The notes under the pieces were generated by a model. That model saw nothing but the letters and a program-made list of their open reading frames with translations. It was not told the origin of the DNA and made no database searches. Shown one piece after another: positions 27,681-32,496 of a stretch of DNA of 32,496 bases (the stretch's first letter is position 1; every line of letters starts with the position of its first letter). The stretch covers positions 1 to 32,496 of the forward strand of contig JACVXV010000011.1 of the NCBI GenBank assembly GCA_015661205.1. The letters run 5' to 3'. The translations under genes and the position numbers were made by a program. The stretch comes from Candidatus Brocadiaceae bacterium (GTDB lineage Bacteria; Planctomycetota; Brocadiia; Brocadiales; Brocadiaceae).

Positions 27681-28991
27681 GTGAAACTTAAAGACAATTC
27701 AATTACCGTACGGGCAGAACGCGCCATCCTTTTCCGTGTATTGCTGGGCAGAGACCGCAGCGACGAAGAAGAGCCGCTGAGCGAGCTTTGCCGCCTGGCA
27801 GAAACCGCGGGCGCCAAGGTCGTACAAAAGATGGCTCAGAACAGGTCAGAAATCGACCCCGTTTACTATATCGGAAAAGGGAAGGCATCTGAACTGGCGG
27901 AAGCAGCCATCGAATTGGACGCCGACGTGCTGATCTGCGACGACGACCTCAGCCCTTCTCAAGTCAAAAACCTGGAAAAGGTTATCGGCAAGAAGGTCAT
28001 CGACCGGAGCGAGCTGATCCTCGACATCTTTGCCACCCGCGCATCCACGTTTCAAGCCAAACTCCAGGTGGAACTTGCCCAGTTGGAATATACGAAGCCC
28101 AGATTAAAACGGATGTGGACGCACCTCTCCAGGATTGAAGGCGGTATCGGGACGAGGGGGCCGGGCGAGAAGCAATTAGAAGTGGATAAGCGCATCGTAT
28201 CAAGAAAGGTCCATTTTTTACGCAAGAAATTACATGAAATTGAAAAAAGGCAGGAACGGCTGGTAGAGTCCCGAAAGGAATTTTCTACCGTGTCCATCGT
28301 CGGATACACCAATGCGGGAAAATCCACGTTAATGAATGCCTTGACGGACGTCGGCACCTTCGTGCAAGACAAGTTATTCGCCACCCTCGACACCAAAACC
28401 GGCGTCTGCAAACTGGAAAATGGGCAGAAAGTTTTGATTAGCGACACGGTAGGTTTTATTCAAAAACTGCCGCACCACCTGGTTTCCTCCTTCAAAGCGA
28501 CACTCGAAGAGGCACGTCACGCAGACTTACTGCTCCACGTCGTAGACATCAGTTCACCCGTAACCCACAAGCAGATAGCGGCGGTGGAGTCCGTGTTGAA
28601 GGAACTTGGGTGCAATAATAAACCGACGATTATTGTATTTAACAAAATCGACGTCTTGAAAGACGTATCGGTTATTCCCCTGCTTCAGAATAACTACAAA
28701 GACAGTGTCATGATTTCAGCAATGACGCATCAGGGAATAGACGAGCTGAAGCGCAGGATTTTGGAAACGATAGAGAGGCACTTTCTGTGCGTGGATATGA
28801 CATGCAGCGCCGGCAACGGCAAGCTGATCGCATACCTTCACGGCCACGCAAACATCATGAGCGAACAATACATAGAAGAACAGGTAACGTTCCGGCTGCT
28901 CATAGACAAGAAGATTGTCCAGAAGATACAAGCCATGGATGACACCGTTCAAATAAAGGAAGTTACCAATACAAACCCAAGCGGCGTTTGA
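27681..28991 (+). CDS. hflX: Ribosome-associated GTPase HflX
   Basis: This 436-residue protein has the N-terminal HflX domain (PVYYIGKGKASELAE, DDDLSPSQVKNLE, VIDRSELILDIFATRA), the glycine-rich linker (RIEGGIGTRGPGEKQLEVDK), and a G domain with G1 GYTNAGKST (208-216), G3 DTVGFI, G4 NKID and G5 ISA. The family splits stalled ribosomes under stress. Start is GTG 27681, 10 bp after the thiC stop, suggesting co-transcription. The C-terminus (after HLFCV) is a normal HflX tail. No lesion seen. Confidence 0.93.
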   Translation: MKLKDNSITVRAERAILFRVLLGRDRSDEEEPLSELCRLAETAGAKVVQKMAQNRSEIDPVYYIGKGKASELAEAAIELDADVLICDDDLSPSQVKNLEKVIGKKVIDRSELILDIFATRASTFQAKLQVELAQLEYTKPRLKRMWTHLSRIEGGIGTRGPGEKQLEVDKRIVSRKVHFLRKKLHEIEKRQERLVESRKEFSTVSIVGYTNAGKSTLMNALTDVGTFVQDKLFATLDTKTGVCKLENGQKVLISDTVGFIQKLPHHLVSSFKATLEEARHADLLLHVVDISSPVTHKQIAAVESVLKELGCNNKPTIIVFNKIDVLKDVSVIPLLQNNYKDSVMISAMTHQGIDELKRRILETIERHFLCVDMTCSAGNGKLIAYLHGHANIMSEQYIEEQVTFRLLIDKKIVQKIQAMDDTVQIKEVTNTNPSGV

Positions 28992-29126
28992 TTCGGTTTA
29001 GCAGACCCATTCAACGGAGATGTAGCAAAATACAGTCCCCCGCCGGCGGGTTATTTTGCCAGCGCCAGCTTGGGAACGAGAAGACATGAACTTAACGCCC
29101 TTCGGCGACATTTTTCACGTTCGTGC

Positions 29127-29154
29127 GTAGGTGCGTATTGCAATATGCACCTAC
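29127..29154. repeat. GTAG...CTAC hairpin repeat
   Basis: GTAGGTGCGTATTG is followed by its near-exact inverted copy CAATATGCACCTAC. It has the same 5' GTAG and 3' CTAC ends as the hairpins at 2837-2864 and 4857-4885, but a different core. Confidence 0.75.
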
Positions 29155-29156
29155 AA

Positions 29157-29406
29157 TAGGCCCGAAGGGCTGAAAGTAGATAGCCAGAGGTGAAGCCCCT
29201 GGTAAATGCAATAACATAACCAGCCCCGAAGGGGTGACAGAAAAGGACGCCCACCATTGCAGAGGTACCTATTTTTTCTAAAATGTATTGTTGTTTTGAT
29301 CTCGAAAACAAAACATTCTGCCTCCCCTTCGGGACTTGTATTATTTTATTGTCTGTAACAGGGGGCTTCACCCCCCCCGCTATATCCTGTCGGCCTTTCA
29401 GGCCTA
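29157..29406. repeat. Inverted pair of ~90-bp GGCCTGAAAGGC...GGGGTGAAGCCCC repeats
   Basis: The left copy (29157-29246) reads GGCCCGAAGGGCTGAAAG, GATAGCC, GAGGTGAAGCCCCTGG, then AGCCCCGAAGGGGTGACAG. The right copy (about 29322-29406) has the same blocks on the minus strand. A partial third copy is at 4886-4917. The two copies could fold into one large cruciform. Confidence 0.7.
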
Positions 29407-29465
29407 ACTTTCAATTTCCTTACATGGACTTACATTAACACCTACCAGTACACCCGCATAAATAA

Positions 29466-29672
29466 AATGAAAATTCCTATGATCCGGATGTTTGCTTCGG
29501 AAAACCCTGCATTCGTGGTACTCGTATCTGGGTATTACTAATCCTTGATTTCCTGGCCGGCGGTATGAGTATTGAGGAGCTTCTTGCAGAATATCCTCAA
29601 CTGACGGTGGAAGACGTTCGGGCATCCATTGCTTATGGAGCAGAGATGGCTTGGTTTAATCGAACGGCTTGA
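29466..29672 (+). pseudogene. DUF433 antitoxin-like protein, 5' end lost
   Basis: The frame reads YDPDVCFGKPCIRGTRIWVL, LILDFLAGGMSIEELLAEYP, QLTVEDVRASIAYGAEMA to TGA at 29672, matching DUF433 proteins almost from their first residues. In-frame TAA at 29463 precedes it with no ATG, GTG or TTG before the domain; ATG 29467 is one frame off, so an indel or 5' loss is likely. DUF433 usually pairs with a DUF5615 toxin, absent here. Its 3' end runs directly into the methylase remnant. Confidence 0.8.
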
Positions 29673-30405
29673 CGCCAATCGTGAGGCATGCCAATCCGGC
29701 GTTTACAACGAGACCCAACTCCGGCGCGAGTTCATTGACCCATTCTTCAATGCCCTTGGCTGGGACGTTGACGACAAACTGCTCAAGGATATCATCAGAA
29801 ACCTGTACTATCCCGACAGCCCGTACGAGTTCTCCGTCCTGTCTGCCGACATCCTCGGCCAGGTCTACGAACAGTTTTTAGGCAAGGTAATTCGCCTCAC
29901 GGCAGGCCACCGCGCCGTAGTGGAGGATAAGCCGGAGGTAAAGAAGGCAGGAGGTGTTTACTACACGCCGTCCTACATTGTGGACTACATCGTGAAGAAC
30001 ACGGTGGGGAAACTCCTGAAAACCGAAATCCAAAACTCGAAACTCGAAACTCGAAATTCGAAATTCGAAATTCGAAATCCGAAACTTAAACTGAATGATG
30101 TTTCTAGAATCCGCGTCCTCGATCCCGCCTGCGGCTTCGGCTCGTTCCTGCTGGGCGCGTACCAGTGCCTGCTTGACTGGCACACCGCGACTGGTACGTT
30201 GCCGACGCCCCGGAGAAGTGGGCGACGGGCAAGAATCCCGTCCTGTACCAGGCGCAGGGCGGCGGTTGGCGGCTGACCACCGCCGAATGCAAACGCATCC
30301 TCCGAAACAACCTCTACGGCGTGGATGTTGACCCGCAGGCCGTCGAGGTAACCAAGCTGTCGCTCCTCCTGAAGGTGCTGGAAGGAGAATCCGAGCAGAC
30401 CACAA
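29640..30405 (+). pseudogene. Eco57I-type (type IIG-like) adenine methylase, heavily deleted
   Basis: Fragments appear in family order. The N-terminus is YNETQLRREFIDPFFNALGW, DVDD. An in-frame deletion follows (about 29775) that removes the nuclease and linker regions. Then come LSADILGQVYEQFLGKVIRL, KKAGGVYYTPSYIVDYIVKN and motif I DPACGFGSFLLGAYQ. After LDWH the frame shifts near 30180 at a CACAC stretch; the other frame continues RDWYVADAPEKWATGKNPVL, LRNNLYGVDVDPQAVEVTKL and SLLLKVLEGESEQ. Motif IV (NPPY) and the rest are missing; downstream to 30626 the frame has no recognised homology. A low-complexity repeat is inserted in frame before motif I. It is non-functional. Confidence 0.85.
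30026..30094 (+). repeat. AATTCGAAATTCGAAA low-complexity repeat, in frame
   Basis: About seven near-copies of a CGAAACT/CGAAATT word are read as TEIQNSKLETRNSKFEIRNP within the methylase, between VGKLL and the segment leading to motif I. The same word family occurs in the SBBP gene. Confidence 0.75.
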
Positions 30406-30867
30406 CGTATCCTTGCATTCTCGTCATCGGGAATGTCAAACCGCCCACAGCCTTTGTTGCAGCCAAGACGAAAACACTTGAGTATGAAGGCTTGGAAGGC
30501 TATGTAAAAGAAAAACCCATTCCAGTGCAACCCGGAAAGAGTTGCCTTCACTATTTCTCCAGAAAAAACAAAAAAAGCTTGTATTCTTTTTCATTTTTGT
30601 ATATCTTCGCAGTGAAAGGGTCTTGATATTGCAACAAAGGCGGTCACGGTGTCAGAAGTCCCATCGACGATCTGTAAACCGGTTTATACAGACTGTATAA
30701 ACCGGAATGGACAATTAGGCAACCAAGCAGAAAGTGCTTAATAAGAAACAAGTTACAATAGGCGACAAGAAAATACGGCAACTTCTTATAGATACTGAAA
30801 CAGTCTGTGTTTGCTGTTTTATACAGACGGTATATTCATTGTTAGAAGCCAAAGGATGCGCAGAACC
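30406..30867. other. Gap between the methylase remnant and the Abi gene
   Basis: The first ~220 bp stay open on the plus strand (to 30626) but show no recognisable protein. The rest holds three related dyads (30679-30837). GTTAGAAGCC near 30841 could be the R' end of a lost attC site, but its partner is not visible. Confidence 0.45.
30679..30837 (+). promoter_or_regulatory. Repeated operator-like dyads upstream of the Abi gene
   Basis: Site 1 is a perfect palindrome CCGGTTTATACAG-A-CTGTATAAACCGG (30679-30705). Site 2 (30816-30837) shares 14 of 15 core bases: TATACAGACTGTATA versus TATACAGACGGTATA. A third, inverted core ACAGTCTGT lies at about 30799-30809. Such spaced cores suggest binding sites for one dimeric repressor. 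Confidence 0.55.
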
Positions 30868-31656
30868 ATGAGTAAAATTCCCTGGGGGCCAATAAGGTCT
30901 TCTCTTACAGAAAATTTTTCCTTTGGCGACATCAAGAAAATTGTTGGTTATGCAGGCATAGATATGCCTCAACTAGCACACCTCGAACAAAAATCTCAGG
31001 GGAGTGCTTCAAAATCGCAGTTACTCAGTGCAATTGATAATCAAATTGGGCTTATGGATTCCAATAGCACTGGAGTTGTTGCATCAATATGCTGCGAGGA
31101 AATGTTGAAAAGAAAGCCAGACCTTATTGGTAAGCTTGATCACGTTCTTTCACGGGTTGGCTGGAAGTTCTCTGGCACAACTCTTCTACCAGTTGAGATT
31201 TTCGATATATCGGAACTGAAGGACATCCCTGAAAATGCGCATGAAGATATTCAAAAAGCCGCGAGTAGATAGCGAGACGGTGATTTAAGCGGAGCTCTGT
31301 CTGCTTCATGCGGCGCATTAGATTCCGTAACAGGCGCCATATATCAAGAATTCGAGCTTGGTGATCCTAATAAGGCATCCTTCCAAGAGAGGATAAAAAG
31401 GTCGATAGATGCCATCAGAGCCAAAGAAAACTTGTTGGGGGAACTTCAAGATATAGGTTGGGGTGAATCAGACACTAAACCATTGGCCTCAAATCTCGAA
31501 GGTTCATTAAATCAAGCTGCCTTTGTTATGCAAAAATTGAGATCAAACATGGGTGATGTTCATGGGGCAAAACCCGTTATTTCTGCGCTTGTTTATGACT
31601 CCATTAAATGGTCATTGCTACTGCTCAGAATTTTGGTAACTCGCAAAGGCTTCTAA
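30868..31656 (+). pseudogene. Abortive-infection family protein (Abi_C domain), interrupted by TAG
   Basis: ATG 30868 begins MSKIPWGPIRSSLTENFSFG. The N-terminal half ends HEDIQKAASR at TAG 31270-31272. The same frame continues RDGDLSGALSASCGALDSVT, GAIYQEFELGDPNKASFQER and MGDVHGAKPVISALVYDSIKWSLLLL to TAA 31656. The second half is the Abi_C-type domain; SRxRDGDLSGA is its usual entry, with leucine at x, one base change from TAG. If TTG is the ancestral codon the protein would be 262 residues. Upstream are repeated dyads; downstream the stop lies in an attC-like site. Function by family: phage-triggered growth arrest, mechanism unknown. Confidence 0.75.
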
Positions 31657-31737
31657 CAATCGCATGCACTCGGACAGCAAAAAGCGTCGCGCCTTTGTCT
31701 CGCCACTTTTTGCTGCCGGTTATGGGCAGCGTTAGCA
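31651..31737 (+). other. Integron attC-like recombination site
   Basis: The site starts TTCTAAC (31651-31657, containing the Abi stop TAA) and ends GTTAGCA (31731-31737); CTAAC and GTTAG pair. Inside, CAGCAAAAAG (31675-31684) pairs exactly with CTTTTTGCTG (31706-31715), and the stem extends through CGG/CCG with A31674 left unpaired, the extrahelical-base feature of attC. The outer boxes deviate by one or two bases from RYYYAAC/GTTRRRY. Length is 87 bp. Confidence 0.6.
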
Positions 31738-31759
31738 AAAGATATAGCCAGCCAGCCAA

Positions 31760-31855
31760 GTAGGGCAGGCACTGCCTGCCGAAACAAAATGATGCGTATG
31801 ATTTGCCAATGTGTCGTTTATGCAATGGTGAAGGTGGGCAATGCCCACCCTGCTT
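31760..31855. repeat. REPIN-like repeat, copy 1
   Basis: The element runs from GTAGGGCAGGC with hairpin GGCAGGCA/CTGCCTGCC, through a ~55-bp spacer (TTTGCCAATGTGTCGTT), to hairpin GGTGGGC/GCCCACC and CCTGC. Copy 2 is at 32395-32488 in the same orientation with about 85% identity by eye. Confidence 0.8.
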
Positions 31856-31871
31856 ATTTAAGGAGCATGAA

Positions 31872-32142
31872 ATGAAATTCGAATGGGATCCGAAGAAGGC
31901 TCTCTCAAATTTGCGAACGCACAAGGTATCATTCGAGGAAGCCATGACGTCATTTTATGACCTGTTATTGGCAACTTTTAACGACCCGGACCACTCGGTT
32001 GGCGAGCAAAGATTAATTACTGTGGGATACTCTTCTCGTGGACGCTTGCTTGTAGTCTCACATAGATAAAGGGGCAAATCCGTCCTTTATTATCAGCGTC
32101 CGGCTTGCAACCACTCAAGAAAGGAAAAGACATGAAAGCTAA
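31872..32142 (+). pseudogene. brnT: BrnT toxin, frameshifted near the C-terminus
   Basis: ATG 31872 begins MKFEWDPKKALSNLRTHKVS, FEEAMTSFYD, then NDPDHSVGEQRLITVGYSSR and GRLLVVSH, a clear BrnT. The frame then hits TAA at 32067-32069. Shifting by one base gives DKGANPSFIISVRLATTQER, KRHES and TAA at 32142, the normal BrnT end (ISARxAT..ER). One extra base near 32060-32064 explains this. BrnT is a ribonuclease-fold toxin neutralised by the downstream antitoxin. Without the C-terminal strand it is probably inactive unless the shift is a sequence error. Confidence 0.82.
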
Positions 32143-32344
32143 AGCAAACAAAAACAGTGATGAATTACGTCCCGAATACCACTTTGACTATTCAAAAGCA
32201 GTTCGTGGCAAGTACTACAAACGCATTTTAGACGAGGGCGCTAACATTGTTATGCTTGAACCGGACGTGGCCAAGGCGTTTGTCGATTCTGCCTCGGTAA
32301 ATGACGCGCCGAGGTCGCTTCTTGATTTAACACGAACGACTTAA
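32132..32344 (+). CDS. Antitoxin partner of BrnT (BrnA-like)
   Basis: This 70-residue protein starts at ATG 32132 with AAAGGAA just upstream, overlapping the corrected brnT end by 11 bases. It reads NSDELRPEYHFDYSKAVRGK, YYKRILDEGANIVMLEPDVA and KAFVDSASVNDAPRSLLDLT. RPEYDFS..VRGKYY....G.NVV.L.PDVA..FPDS..VN.ALR is a common antitoxin pattern found beside BrnT-type toxins. The C-terminal helix reads NDAPRSLL where family members have NDALR. The TAA stop is directly followed by an R''-like box. Confidence 0.75.
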   Translation: MKAKANKNSDELRPEYHFDYSKAVRGKYYKRILDEGANIVMLEPDVAKAFVDSASVNDAPRSLLDLTRTT

Positions 32345-32345
32345 C

Positions 32346-32394
32346 GTCTAACAAAACACCCCAAAGGACGAACTGCTACCCGTCGCTCACCCAT
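32346..32394 (+). other. Partial attC-like site (R'' half)
   Basis: GTCTAAC at 32346-32352 fits the attC R'' consensus exactly and begins one base after the antitoxin stop. About 40 bp later the sequence runs into REPIN copy 2, and no R' half is seen before the window ends. Confidence 0.4.
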
Positions 32395-32488
32395 GTAGGA
32401 CAGGCACTGCCTGCCGCAACAAAACGGTGCATGTAATTTGCCAATGTGTCGTTAATGCATTGGTGATGGTGGGCGATGCCCACCCTAC
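32395..32488. repeat. REPIN-like repeat, copy 2
   Basis: The element runs from GTAGGACAGGC to GCCCACCCTAC with the same two hairpins and spacer words as copy 1. Its ends are intact: GTAGG at 32395 and CCTAC at 32484-32488. Confidence 0.8.
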
Positions 32489-32496
32489 TTAAAGCC

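Larger units (their letters stand above)
28992..29465. other. Repeat-filled intergenic gap
   Basis: No gene is supported. It contains one arm of the AGCTTGGGAACGAG palindrome (29068-29081), a GTAG...CTAC hairpin (29127-29154) and an inverted pair of ~90-bp repeats (29157-29406). Confidence 0.65.

Noticed and set aside
29404-29625. 73-codon minus-strand frame
   Set aside because: It is antisense to the DUF433 remnant, which has clear homology on the plus strand.
30406-30626. Open frame after the methylase remnant
   Set aside because: It continues without a start of its own and shows no recognised motif; it may be remnant sequence but cannot be named.

Overview
The window most resembles a strictly anaerobic planctomycete of the anammox (Brocadiales) type. 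That is an inference from content: a glycyl-radical enzyme with its own activase, a secreted SBBP beta-propeller protein, a short ThiC-like protein, an adenosine-specific kinase of the kind common in archaea and anaerobes, and very many short palindromic and text-like repeats. No rRNA, tRNA or CRISPR array was recognised.

Layout. (1) 1-3014, minus: the front of a secreted DUF7948/SBBP-repeat protein that runs off the left edge. Its reading frame has absorbed many palindromic and low-complexity repeats and carries one TGA just after the signal peptide. (2) 3.3-8.3 kb, minus: an EamA exporter, a frameshifted adenosine-specific kinase, and an M16 peptidase pair (frameshifted non-catalytic partner plus intact HLFEH peptidase). 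(3) 8.65-20.5 kb, plus: a defence island. It holds hsdM, a DUF1016 PD-(D/E)XK nuclease gene, a 2059-residue STAND NTPase with a Cap4-like nuclease motif at its N-terminus, an inverted repeat, a broken AbrB antitoxin, a decapitated hsdR and a YgjP-like metallopeptidase. Imperfect ~95-bp direct repeats lie on both sides. No hsdS is visible. (4) 20.8-24.3 kb: a glycyl-radical enzyme of unknown substrate and its activase. (5) 24.6-25.5 kb: a BrnT-like toxin and ribbon-helix-helix antitoxin followed by an integron attC-like site, then a HigA remnant. (6) 25.5-29.0 kb: bioD, thiC-like and hflX. (7) 29.0-32.5 kb: a repeat-rich accessory region with a DUF433 remnant, a wrecked Eco57I-type methylase, an Abi_C protein gene with an amber stop followed by a second attC-like hairpin, and a frameshifted BrnT with its antitoxin between two REPIN-like repeats.

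Three signals stand out. The first is the giant nuclease-STAND gene inside a degenerating type I R-M locus, with a dyad bracketing its putative -10 box. The second is a family of hairpins of different core sequence that nearly all begin GTAG and end CTAC; two are paired as REPINs and several are translated in frame. The third is attC-like hairpins whose first box contains the stop codon of a toxin-antitoxin or Abi gene. Eleven genes are broken by indels, deletions or nonsense codons. Some indels, such as the A-run in the DUF1016 gene, may be sequencing errors; the deletions in hsdR and the methylase cannot be.
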